A stretch of DNA of 64,000 bases from Halapricum desulfuricans (GTDB lineage Archaea; Halobacteriota; Halobacteria; Halobacteriales; Haloarculaceae): NCBI RefSeq assembly GCF_017094465.1, contig NZ_CP064791.1, forward strand, positions 1,860,001-1,924,000. Reading direction: 5' to 3'. Under the pieces are notes generated by a model that saw only the letters and a list, made by a program, of their open reading frames with translations, had not been told where the DNA came from and searched no databases. This document shows positions 1 through 7,833 of this stretch, piece after piece (position 1 is the first letter of the stretch; the number at the start of each line of letters is the position of its first letter). The position numbers and the translations under genes are program-made.

Positions 1-60
1 CGGATGTCCGGTTCGACTCGACGAGAACGATTTTTGGTGGTGGCCGCCAAGGGACAACGT

Positions 61-354
61 ATGGCCGAGTTCGATCTCGATTTGCAGGCCGTCGAGGACA
101 AACTCGATGGAACCGACGACGGGGACGGGCGGATCGTGCTCGATATCCTCGACGGAAGTACAGCCGACGAGGAGTGGGTCGAGTTGATCGAAGACGGGGA
201 CGTCCTCGTGCTCAGCGTCGAGGGCGACGTCAACGAGCGCGCGGCCGGTTTCGCCCGGGAGATACGGGATATGGGTGGAGAACTCGTCCACTTCCGAGGC
301 TTTCTCGTCATCGCACCGCCGAACGTGGCAGTCGACACCGACCGACTCAACTGA
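61..354 (+). CDS. Small conserved haloarchaeal protein (DUF5779-like)
   Basis: This is an acidic protein of about 97 residues with no signal peptide, membrane segment or metal motif. The frame is open from position 4 (116 residues), but the internal ATG at 61 starts the conserved-looking part (MAEFDLDLQAVED) and I prefer it. The pattern of alternating strands (RIVLDILDG, DVLVLSVEGD, LVHFRGFLVIAPP) suggests a compact alpha/beta fold. It resembles a family known to me only as an uncharacterised haloarchaeal DUF, and no function is known. Its 3' end overlaps the convergent GDT1-like gene by 8 bp, so the two transcripts must be antisense at their ends. Confidence 0.7.
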   Translation: MAEFDLDLQAVEDKLDGTDDGDGRIVLDILDGSTADEEWVELIEDGDVLVLSVEGDVNERAAGFAREIRDMGGELVHFRGFLVIAPPNVAVDTDRLN

Positions 355-1054
355 CCACGACCAGTGCCGAAAGTGCCGACGAGACCGCCCCGACGACGGT
401 CTCCCAGACCGAGAAGTCAGTCGTGATCGCGAGTAGCGTATCGGCAGCGAAAAACGCGAAGATCGCCGCGCCGGCGAAGTGCGCCTTTCGGGCGTCGAAC
501 TGACTGGAGAACGTGTGGAAGAAGTACGCGTTCGCGAGACTCACGGGGATGATCGCGAGCATCTCGCCGACCCAGATCCCGGGATGAGCGCCGTACTGAG
601 CCGCCAGCGTGATCGTGATCAGTTGGGTCTTGTCGCCGAACTCGCCAGCCGCCATCATCGCAAAGATCGGCAGCCAGCCGCCGAGGGCGTTGGGCACCTC
701 GTAGCCGAACAACGAGACATCTAAGTCACCCTCGCTACCGAACGCACCGCCGTCGGTCGCAGTCGGTTGCGCCTGCTTTGCCGGGGCCGACCGCAACAGT
801 AAGACCGCGAACACCGCGAACAGCGTTGCAGTGAACAGATCCAGGTAGAGCGTCGGCAGTGCTCCTTTCAGCGCGTTGCCGAAAAGGATCTCCAGCGCCG
901 TCCAGCCGGCGAAGGCTGCCCCGGCGGCCGACACGACGACGAGCGGGTGATATCGTGTCGAGAGGCCCGCGATGATGAACTGGACTTTCTCGCCCGGAAG
1001 CACCGCGAGCTGTGCCGTCGCTGCGACGATCACGACCGTCAAGAACTCAGACAC
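347..1054 (-). CDS. GDT1/TMEM165 (UPF0016) family cation transporter
   Basis: A 235-residue membrane protein with two internally related halves, as in the GDT1/UPF0016 family of Mn2+/Ca2+ exporters. The second half carries the family signature EFGDKTQLITITLA, with acidic residues that line the ion path in characterised homologues. The first half has a degenerate version (LPGEKVQFIIAGL) in which the usual acidic E-x-G-D becomes P-G-E. About six transmembrane helices are visible, with a soluble linker (residues about 85-115) between halves. Substrate is inferred from the family (Mn2+ most likely in prokaryotes). A GGAGGG ribosome-binding site precedes the ATG, and a perfect 14-bp palindrome lies about 41 bp upstream, suggesting metal-responsive control. 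Confidence 0.88.
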   Translation of the reverse strand: MSEFLTVVIVAATAQLAVLPGEKVQFIIAGLSTRYHPLVVVSAAGAAFAGWTALEILFGNALKGALPTLYLDLFTATLFAVFAVLLLRSAPAKQAQPTATDGGAFGSEGDLDVSLFGYEVPNALGGWLPIFAMMAAGEFGDKTQLITITLAAQYGAHPGIWVGEMLAIIPVSLANAYFFHTFSSQFDARKAHFAGAAIFAFFAADTLLAITTDFSVWETVVGAVSSALSALVVVS

Positions 1055-1094
1055 GGCGACTCCCTCCGGACCGACTCCGTCTCATTGCGAGAAT

Positions 1095-1108
1095 TTAGAC
1101 GCGTCTAA
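1095..1108. promoter_or_regulatory. 14-bp perfect palindrome, candidate operator of the GDT1-like gene
   Basis: The sequence TTAGACGCGTCTAA is its own reverse complement. It lies 41-54 bp upstream of the GDT1-like start codon and overlaps the A/T-rich stretch that would serve as its TATA region. The TTAG...CTAA outline resembles operators of DtxR/MntR/SirR-type metalloregulators in haloarchaea. That match is by eye only. Confidence 0.5.
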
Positions 1109-1201
1109 TACGTAAACGTTCCGGAGCTAAATCCGCGACGGGTTCGTGAGCGGCACAGCTGATGAGGAGGTGTGAAATCGCAAGAAACCGTACGGCTGAG
1201 A

Positions 1202-2575
1202 TCAGTACTCGGGTTCTTCGAGGACGAGCGACTGGTCGCGCCCGGGGCCGATCCCGACCGCGTAGATCGGCGTGTCGAGTTCGTCGCTGAGATACTCCAG
1301 GTACGCCCGGGCGTTCTCGTGCAGCGCCTCGTAGCCCGCCTCGGCGACGGCGCCCCAGTCTTGCTGTGGCCAGCCGTCGAACGTGCGAAGCGTGGCGTCA
1401 CAGCGGGCCCACTCCTCTGTCGTCGGCGGGACCGTCTCCAGCTGTTCGCCGTCGAGCGTGTAGGCATGGCCGACGTTCACCTCGTCCAGTCCAGCCAGCG
1501 TGTCGACGTGGTTGACTACCAAACCAGTGAACCCGGACACACGCGCGGCGTGGCGGAGCATCGGCACGTCGAGCCAGCCGACTCGACGGGGACGGCCGGT
1601 GACGGTGCCGTACTCGTCGCCCTCCTCGCGGATGTACGTCGCCAGCTCCTCGTTGTCACCTTCGCCCTGCTCGTCGTACCCGGGCGTGTCCTCGACGACG
1701 CCGCCCAGTTCCGTCGGCATGGGGCCGGAGCCGACGCGCGAGAGGTACGCCTTGACGATGCCGATCACCTCGCCGTCGCCGACGACGCCAGGTGCCAGGC
1801 CGCTGCCGACGCAGGCCCCGCCAGCGGTCGGGTTCGAGGAGGTGACGTACGGGTAGTTGCCGTGATCGATATCGAGCAGCGTCCCCTGTGCCCCTTCGAG
1901 CATGACGTTGTCGCCCTCGGCCCGTGCCTCGCTGAGGAACTGGCCGGCATTGACGGCCATCGATTCCAGCCGGCGGCCGTACTCGCTGAACTCCTCGTGG
2001 AGGGCCTCGACGTCGAAGGCCTTCGGGTAGTCCAGTTCGTCCGGATCCAACCCGTAGACGTCCTCGACGATCGCGCGTTTCTGCGGGACGACGTACTCCA
2101 GCCGTTCGCGGAGCACGTCGGGATCGAGCAGGTCGCCGATGCGGACCCCGCGACGGCCGGCCTTGTCCTCGTAGGTCGGGCCGATCCCCCGGCCCGTGGT
2201 CCCGACTTCCTGGTCGTCCTCGCTTTTGACGTCCTCTTCGATGGAGTCCAGTACACGGTGGAACGGCATGATCACGTGAGCGCGCTCGGCAACTCTGATA
2301 TCCGGATCGAGCCCCCGATCGCGCAGCGCGTCGATCTCCTCGAACAGTGTCCGCGGGTTGATCACGCAGCCGTTTCCGAGCACACCGATCTTGCCCCGGA
2401 CCGCACCGCTGGGCACCAGCGAGAGTTTGTAGGTCTCCCCACCCTCGACGACGGTGTGGCCCGCGTTATCTCCGCCCTGATAGCGAACGACGACGTCGGC
2501 CGCGTCGCCGTAGAGATCGACGACGCCGCCTTTTCCCTCGTCGCCGAGCTGTGAGCCGACGATCGTGACAGTCAT
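1202..2575 (-). CDS. purA: Adenylosuccinate synthetase
   Basis: Catalyses the GTP-dependent joining of IMP and aspartate, the first of two steps from IMP to AMP. The 457-residue protein begins with the diagnostic nucleotide loop GSQLGDEGKGGVVD (residues 7-20) and continues with DNAGHTVV, the IMP-site segment GTTGRGIGPTYEDK, LEGAQGTLLDIDHGNYPYVTSS and the GTP-site SVTGRPRRVGW-like segment (here YGTVTGRPRRVGWLD). It is slightly longer than bacterial enzymes (about 430) because of acidic insertions typical of halophiles. It is monocistronic, divergent from the small wHTH gene at 2755, and separated from the GDT1-like gene by about 150 bp in which only the candidate operator stands out. Confidence 0.98.
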   Translation of the reverse strand: MTVTIVGSQLGDEGKGGVVDLYGDAADVVVRYQGGDNAGHTVVEGGETYKLSLVPSGAVRGKIGVLGNGCVINPRTLFEEIDALRDRGLDPDIRVAERAHVIMPFHRVLDSIEEDVKSEDDQEVGTTGRGIGPTYEDKAGRRGVRIGDLLDPDVLRERLEYVVPQKRAIVEDVYGLDPDELDYPKAFDVEALHEEFSEYGRRLESMAVNAGQFLSEARAEGDNVMLEGAQGTLLDIDHGNYPYVTSSNPTAGGACVGSGLAPGVVGDGEVIGIVKAYLSRVGSGPMPTELGGVVEDTPGYDEQGEGDNEELATYIREEGDEYGTVTGRPRRVGWLDVPMLRHAARVSGFTGLVVNHVDTLAGLDEVNVGHAYTLDGEQLETVPPTTEEWARCDATLRTFDGWPQQDWGAVAEAGYEALHENARAYLEYLSDELDTPIYAVGIGPGRDQSLVLEEPEY

Positions 2576-2719
2576 CAGGGTCGATTTCCCACCACCCGGG
2601 TAAACAGATTACGGTCCGACACCGTCGAACGGCCACGGACTGCTAGTGAACCCATCACAACCTCTAAATACCGGGGAATCGTAGTTCGCTGTAGCGATTT
2701 TCCTTCGGCCAGACAGCAA

Positions 2720-2727
2720 CCTTTAAA
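2720..2727 (+). promoter_or_regulatory. TATA box of the small wHTH gene
   Basis: CTTTAAAC lies about 30 nt before the ATG at 2755, the spacing expected for a haloarchaeal transcript with a very short leader. A second TATA-like element (CTCTAAATA, near 2661-2669) lies further upstream and may give a longer transcript. Confidence 0.6.
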
Positions 2728-2754
2728 CCCTGGGCACACAAGTTAACGAATGCC

Positions 2755-3060
2755 ATGATAGACCGGCTTGAGAAGGAAGTCGACATGCTGGAACGCCATC
2801 TGCAGGTACTGCGGATGGTCATCGAGAACGAACCGATCGGAATCGTGAAGATGTCCAACGAGACGGGCTACCCCCATCACAAGGTCCGGTACTCGCTGCG
2901 GGTCCTCGAGGAGGAAAACCTCATCGAGCCCTCCAGCCAGGGTGCGATCACGACCGAAGAGACCGGCGAGTTCGTCGACGATCTGGACGAGAAGATCGAC
3001 CACATCGGCGAGAAACTCGAAGGGATGAAGATCGACGACGCGGCCGAAGTCGAAAACTAA
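2755..3060 (+). CDS. Small winged-helix regulator-like protein
   Basis: A 101-residue acidic protein. Residues 1-20 form an amphipathic helix (IDRLEKEVDMLERHLQVLRMV). Residues 20-60 look like a winged helix: helix EPIGIVKMSNETG, recognition helix YPHHKVRYSLRVLEEENLI, then a short wing EPSSQGAITTEE. The C-terminus (VDDLDEKIDHIGEKLEGMK) is a second coiled-coil helix that could mediate dimerisation. I recognise the type as a conserved archaeal DNA-binding-like protein, but its target and role are unknown. It ends with a 4-bp overlap with the convergent 827-residue protein. Confidence 0.8.
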   Translation: MIDRLEKEVDMLERHLQVLRMVIENEPIGIVKMSNETGYPHHKVRYSLRVLEEENLIEPSSQGAITTEETGEFVDDLDEKIDHIGEKLEGMKIDDAAEVEN

Positions 3061-5540
3061 AGTTCCGGCACCGAGAGGTGGAAGTCGTCGTCGCGTGACT
3101 CGACCAGACAGAGGTGAAAGCCGTCTTTTCTCGATAGTCGCACGAAGCTCTCGCGCTTGTCACGGCTGAGCAGCCCGCCGCCGGTCGCTTCCGCGGCCGT
3201 TTCGAGGGCATCCGGGTCGAAGAAGCTCGACGTGACGAAAAACGCGCCGGCGAGTCGCTCGTGTATGTCCCCAACCTGCCTCGCGGCGGTGACGAGGTCG
3301 GTCATCATCCCCTCGGTCGTCGCCGACCGGGAATCGTTGAGGTTCGTCACGATCAGCGGATTGCCCATCCGGTCGCGCACCACGACATCGAACGACGTAT
3401 CCGCACGGGAGTCTCCGTCCTCGGCGTCCGCATCGGCCGAGACCGTACCGGCGAACTGCACGCGATCGATCCGGGGGATCGCGTCATACAGATCCGCGAG
3501 CGAACTCCGATGACCCGTGTCCCGGACCGCATAGAGGAGATCCTCGACGAGCCACGCGACGAATCGGTAGTGGATCGTCCCCTCGAGGAACGACTCGTAC
3601 GGTTCGCCGTCGACGGTGGCCGTCGCGTCGTCGAACTCCGTGTGGTACTCCAGCGAGAGGTTGTCGTTGACGGCCGTCGCGTCGGCGTCGCCATCGTGGG
3701 CCGCCGACAGCGTCGCGCCGCTTTTCGAGCCGTAGCGGACGAACAGGTTCGTGCCGGCGATGGCTTCCTGCGGTGTGAGGGACTGTCCCGACGACGTATC
3801 ACTGCCGGATGGAGGCGATCCCGCTTCGGACGAGGTTGTCTGTGCTTCGAGACGGTCCTCGAGAGTCGCCACCTGCTCGCGAAGCGTCTGCACCTCTTCC
3901 CGGAGGTCGTCCCGCTCGTCCCGGACCTGCTCGAGCTGGGCCTGCAGCTCGTCGCGTTCGGCTTCGAGGTCCCCGCGTTCGGCCTCGAGCTCGTCGATCC
4001 GCTGCTGAAGATCGGCGATTTCAGCCCGCGTGTCCTCGGACTGTGCGGGCTGGGAGCCCGCTGGCGAGCGCGTGGACGCCGATCGATTGGCTGCTGACCG
4101 GGCGGACGACTCGCTGTTCGTCCGGCGGTCGCCAGTCGCGCCCGCGGGCTGTTCGTACTCGGGGTCGGTGCCGGTGTGATCGTCCTCTGGAGTCCACGTC
4201 CGGCCGGGATCGACGGACGGGATCACGCGCCGCTCGAGGGAGGTATCACTGGAGCCGCCGTCCCGATCGTCGGATCCGCCCGCCGCGTCGTCGACGTGTT
4301 CGGTGATAGCAGCGTCGGCGTCACGGGGCTGGCGATCCCGTCGCGACCCGGACTCGCGGGACGGTGTGTCGGGTCGCCGGTCGCCACCACTCTGCTCGCG
4401 CCGACGGCCCTCTTCGCGCTCGGATGGCGCTTGCGCTCGTTCGCTCGGGTAGTCACGCGTGCTCTCGTCCTGTGACCGGGACGGTTGCCCGCGTTCGGAC
4501 GCGTCGTCTCGCGCCGCCGGGGCATCACGCGCCACGTCATCGTCCCGCGTCGTCGGGGCATCACGCGCCACGTCATCGTCCCGCGTCGTCGGGGTATCAC
4601 GCGTCGTTTCAGGTGGATCCGTACGCTCACGGGGGACCGTATCAGTGCCGCGCCCACCACGGTGTACGCTGTCGGCATCTTCCGACATCTCGGTCCGATC
4701 GGCATCTCCTGTCGAGGCTGCGGACTCGCCGGCGTCGCTCGCTGACGCGGACGAGTCGGTCTCGGCCGAACGGCCAGTATCGGCCGACAACTCGTCCGCT
4801 GGCACCGTATCGGTCGCCGGCTCAGCGTCCCGTGAGTCCGCAGTTGCGGACGTCTCCGCCTGCGAGCCGGCCGAGTCGGCGTCGGCATCGGCGTCAGCCG
4901 CGTGTGACGGATCAGCCGTCGCCGAGTCGGAAGCGTCGGTCTCCGATTGCGGTTCCTCGCCGGTTCCGGACGGAGGGTCGGATTCTGGCTCCTCGGGCTC
5001 CGGGATCTCGATCGGGTCGATCGACACCGGATAGACCTTGTAGATGCCGACCTCCTCGTCGGCACGCTCGAAGGCGTCCTCGCCGTATACCAGTCGCTCG
5101 CTCTCGCCGAGGAAGGCGACGCTCATCGATTTGCCGCCCTGGTAGAGAACGTAGTAGTCGCCGCTGAGGACGTTCTCCGAGAGTTCGACGTAGCCAGTGA
5201 AACCGCCGTCGGAGAGCTTTCGGTCGGCCTCGCTCAGCGCGGTCTCCTCGCTGTAGTATTTCGCCCGGACGTCGTCGCCCCGTTCCTGCATCACGGCCAG
5301 AAGCGAGAGCGCCGGCGTCGGTGCTTCCCGGACCGTCCCGGTCGCGTCCTCGAAGTCCTCGATGGACCCGCCGAGGACGTCGACAGCGGTCCCGTTGATC
5401 AGATACAGCGTCGCACGACCCGCCGTGACCGCACCGGAGAACGACCGGTCGGCGAGCGTCCGCAGTTGCTCGTAACCGTCGGTGAACGGACGCGATTCCC
5501 ACTCGTCCACTCGGTCGGCCGCGCGCGTCGTCATTGTCAT
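3057..5540 (-). CDS. Long haloarchaeal protein: N-terminal domain, disordered linker, coiled coil, C-terminal domain
   Basis: An 827-residue protein in four parts. Residues 1-175 form a globular domain (TTRAADRVDEWESRPF..., ending near IPEPEEPE). Residues about 175-500 are low-complexity and rich in Asp, Ser, Thr, Arg and Ala. Residues about 500-560 are a strong heptad coiled coil (ISDLQQRIDELEAERGDLEAE-type). A C-terminal globular domain of about 240 residues follows (TNLFVRYGSKSGATL ... DDDFHLSVPEL). The start is ATG at 5540, about 24 nt after a TATA-like CAAATAGTTT on the opposite strand. An in-frame TTG six bases upstream is less likely. The architecture suggests a scaffold or sensor protein, but I do not recognise a function. 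The linker contains a 36-bp tandem repeat. Confidence 0.75.
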   Translation of the reverse strand: MTMTTRAADRVDEWESRPFTDGYEQLRTLADRSFSGAVTAGRATLYLINGTAVDVLGGSIEDFEDATGTVREAPTPALSLLAVMQERGDDVRAKYYSEETALSEADRKLSDGGFTGYVELSENVLSGDYYVLYQGGKSMSVAFLGESERLVYGEDAFERADEEVGIYKVYPVSIDPIEIPEPEEPESDPPSGTGEEPQSETDASDSATADPSHAADADADADSAGSQAETSATADSRDAEPATDTVPADELSADTGRSAETDSSASASDAGESAASTGDADRTEMSEDADSVHRGGRGTDTVPRERTDPPETTRDTPTTRDDDVARDAPTTRDDDVARDAPAARDDASERGQPSRSQDESTRDYPSERAQAPSEREEGRRREQSGGDRRPDTPSRESGSRRDRQPRDADAAITEHVDDAAGGSDDRDGGSSDTSLERRVIPSVDPGRTWTPEDDHTGTDPEYEQPAGATGDRRTNSESSARSAANRSASTRSPAGSQPAQSEDTRAEIADLQQRIDELEAERGDLEAERDELQAQLEQVRDERDDLREEVQTLREQVATLEDRLEAQTTSSEAGSPPSGSDTSSGQSLTPQEAIAGTNLFVRYGSKSGATLSAAHDGDADATAVNDNLSLEYHTEFDDATATVDGEPYESFLEGTIHYRFVAWLVEDLLYAVRDTGHRSSLADLYDAIPRIDRVQFAGTVSADADAEDGDSRADTSFDVVVRDRMGNPLIVTNLNDSRSATTEGMMTDLVTAARQVGDIHERLAGAFFVTSSFFDPDALETAAEATGGGLLSRDKRESFVRLSRKDGFHLCLVESRDDDFHLSVPEL
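4521..4606 (-). repeat. 36-bp tandem repeat within the disordered linker
   Basis: Two full 36-bp units (4521-4556 and 4557-4592) differ at no more than one or two bases. A partial third unit follows. On the minus strand they encode the 12-residue period TTRDDDVARDAP, whose copies have drifted to AARDD at the end. The length keeps the reading frame. Confidence 0.85.
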
Positions 5541-5709
5541 GCACAAGTCCCATCGTGGCCAAATAGTTTGCGCCGCTCGTCAGACACGTTCCGTTCGCCC
5601 GATACGTTCCCGCACGATGCTCGGAGCGGTAGTGACACGTCCCTCGAGGGGACAGCGGGGCGGCCGACACAACGATTCCGTCAAGGGCCTTGATGACAAA
5701 CGAGCCAGT

Positions 5710-6327
5710 ATGGATCCAGACGCGAACCGGCAGTCGTGGGCGGAGCGCTCGGGGGAGTTTTCGCCCGAATATTACGCAGGTATCGGAGAAAACGAGGTGA
5801 GCGACGCGCTGGCGACAGTACTGGAGTACTACGTCTCGACCGACGCGGCGATCCTCGAGATTGGCTGTAGCTCCGGCCGCCACCTCGAGTACCTGCGTCG
5901 GGCTGGGTTCGAGAACCTGACCGGGATCGACATCAACGACGAGTCTTTCGAGGTGATGGCCGAGCGATATCCCACGCTGGCGGAGACGGGGGCCTTTCGG
6001 GCGGGTGCAATCGAGGACATCGTCCCGGAGTTCGATGACGATGCCTTCGATGTCGTCTACTCCGTCGAGACGCTGCAGCACATCCACCCCGACGACGCGT
6101 GGGTGTTCGAGGAACTGACGCGTGTGACGGGCGATATCCTGATAACTGCCGAAAACGAGGGCAATAGCCCGGAGCGGGGCCGGTCGGACGGCGACGTGAG
6201 CTACGTCAACGACGAGTTCCCGCTGTATCACCGCGACTGGAAGCGGGTGTTCACCGACCTCGGTCTCGCTCAGCTCACCACGAAGCCGACGAACCGGGAC
6301 ACGGTACGGGTCTTCAGAACGCCGTGA
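5710..6327 (+). CDS. Class I SAM-dependent methyltransferase
   Basis: A 205-residue protein with the Rossmann methyltransferase motifs in order: motif I AILEIGCSSGRHLEYL (residues about 48-63), acidic motif II LTGIDIN, motif III-like GAIEDIVPEFDDDAFDVVYSVETLQHI, and a motif IV/post-I helix. It belongs to the methyltransferase 11/25 type. The long N-terminal run in the frame (back to 5482) is the overlap with the neighbouring gene's promoter. The ATG at 5710 gives the natural start MDPDANRQSW. The substrate cannot be read from sequence, and the divergent neighbour gives no clue. Confidence 0.85.
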   Translation: MDPDANRQSWAERSGEFSPEYYAGIGENEVSDALATVLEYYVSTDAAILEIGCSSGRHLEYLRRAGFENLTGIDINDESFEVMAERYPTLAETGAFRAGAIEDIVPEFDDDAFDVVYSVETLQHIHPDDAWVFEELTRVTGDILITAENEGNSPERGRSDGDVSYVNDEFPLYHRDWKRVFTDLGLAQLTTKPTNRDTVRVFRTP

Positions 6328-6351
6328 ATTACCCGAGACTGCCGTGAACGG

Positions 6352-7713
6352 TCAGGATAGGGGGTTCAACGCATCCAGAACCCACGGCAGCGGCTCCCGG
6401 TCGTACGGCCACTGTCCACAGGTAGTCTTGTTTATCGATCCGCCGGTCACCATTTCGAAGTACTTCTGTTTGTGACCGAGCCGGTAATGGCAGTTGTCAG
6501 GCTTTTGTTTCTCCCAGTAGATCTCCTGCATCGACGGCGAGTTGGGCGGGTCCGGCGGCAGATCCTCGTAGTTGGGAATGTCGTGGTCCTCCTGGAGGTC
6601 AACGGCAGCGTCGTTGCCCGGGATTACCGAGCTTTCGGCCCACAGGCCCGAGAGCAGTATCAGGACGACGAGCACGCCGGCGAGCGTCGACTGGCGTGAC
6701 GGCACCGAGAGCTCGGCCGTGAGCACGCCAGCGCCGAGCGCGAGGAAGACGAAAAACAGGACGAGCTCGATAGTGCCCTGAAACTCCAGGAAGATCTGCA
6801 GCGAGTACAGTCCACCGCCGGAAGCGACCCACCAGTACGTCCGCCAGTCTCGCCGGATCGCCAGCGCGTAGCCGGCGAACGCAATCGGAACGAGCAAGAG
6901 TCCGGGGCCGAGTTCGACGATCAGCGTGAGCAACCGTCCGACGAGCGTGTACCGTTCGACGCCGTAGATCGGACCGAGGACGACCTCGACGAAGAGCGGG
7001 ATCGTTCTGCCGGTGAGGACAAAGGGCAATACGGTCAGCACTGTCACGACGAGTCCGCCGGCAATCGTCCGTCCGGCACCGCGAGCGCCGCCGCGATCGG
7101 CGTTGATCGCGACGACGAGAAACGCGAGCAACCCGCCGAGTTGCCAGAAGCCGGCCGCGAGCGCGGCAGCGACGCCGCTGGCGAGAGAGCGGTCCTCGAG
7201 GGCGAAATACAGAGCCCCGGCACCACACAGGAACGCGAAGTACTTCGGCCGGATGCCGGCGTAGGGGAACGTGTACAGCGACGTGACCAGAAGCATCGAC
7301 CCGGCGGCGACGAGCGCGGCAAAGCGATCGTCAGTGAGCCGGTGGGCCGTCAGCCCGACGAAGATGATCCCGCCGGAGACGGCGGCGACCGCGGCGATGA
7401 TGCCGTAGATCTGGAGGACGGCCATGTTGCCGAACGACAGCAGCGCGAGGACGGCCGACACCCAGTAGATGAGCGGGGGCTTGAGATCCCAGATGTCGAC
7501 GTACAGCGTCCCACCGTTCAGGATGTACCAGCCGCCGTGCTGGAACAGCGCCGAGTCCTTGTGGATGTAGAACGGCGAGCCCGCGAATTTCACGACCGTC
7601 GCGAGCCCCACCACGCCGACGGAGCCGGCGACGAGGACGACCCACCAGTTGTCCACCAGCCAGTCGTGCAACTCCCGAGTCGAGTCGACCGGCACGGCAT
7701 CCGGGAATTCCAT
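6352..7713 (-). CDS. GT-C fold membrane glycosyltransferase (ArnT/PMT-like)
   Basis: A 453-residue protein with about 11 transmembrane helices. The first extracytoplasmic loop holds HKDSALFQHGGWYILNGGTLYVDIWDLKPPLIYW, the acidic-loop layout of lipid-carrier-dependent glycosyltransferases (PMT_2/GT39/GT83). The D-x-K-P-P motif typical of the family is present. The C-terminal soluble tail (NYEDLPPDPPNSPSMQEIYWEKQKPDNCHYRLG) faces outside. Such enzymes move sugars from dolichol-phosphate carriers to S-layer glycoprotein glycans or lipids in haloarchaea; the acceptor here is unknown. I chose the start at 7713 (MEFPDAVPVD). An ATG at 7749 would add 12 residues. The frame stays open far upstream (to 8580), but that part overlaps the divergent gene. 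Confidence 0.82.
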   Translation of the reverse strand: MEFPDAVPVDSTRELHDWLVDNWWVVLVAGSVGVVGLATVVKFAGSPFYIHKDSALFQHGGWYILNGGTLYVDIWDLKPPLIYWVSAVLALLSFGNMAVLQIYGIIAAVAAVSGGIIFVGLTAHRLTDDRFAALVAAGSMLLVTSLYTFPYAGIRPKYFAFLCGAGALYFALEDRSLASGVAAALAAGFWQLGGLLAFLVVAINADRGGARGAGRTIAGGLVVTVLTVLPFVLTGRTIPLFVEVVLGPIYGVERYTLVGRLLTLIVELGPGLLLVPIAFAGYALAIRRDWRTYWWVASGGGLYSLQIFLEFQGTIELVLFFVFLALGAGVLTAELSVPSRQSTLAGVLVVLILLSGLWAESSVIPGNDAAVDLQEDHDIPNYEDLPPDPPNSPSMQEIYWEKQKPDNCHYRLGHKQKYFEMVTGGSINKTTCGQWPYDREPLPWVLDALNPLS

Positions 7714-7833
7714 GGTAGCCGTCGGTTTCAACGGGACGCATAAATCCATTTTCAAGTTTAGCAGAGAGAGCGAGACGGCGAGCGACGCCGGCAAGAACAA
7801 CGTTTTTGTAGCCGGTTCCCGGACTCCGACCCG

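Noticed and set aside
1172-2554. Plus-strand frame of 460 codons opposite purA
   Set aside because: purA has every family motif; the antisense frame is a GC-rich shadow.
4364-5167. Long plus-strand frames opposite the disordered-linker gene
   Set aside because: They are GC-rich shadows with Arg/Pro/Ser runs; the minus frame has clear domain structure.
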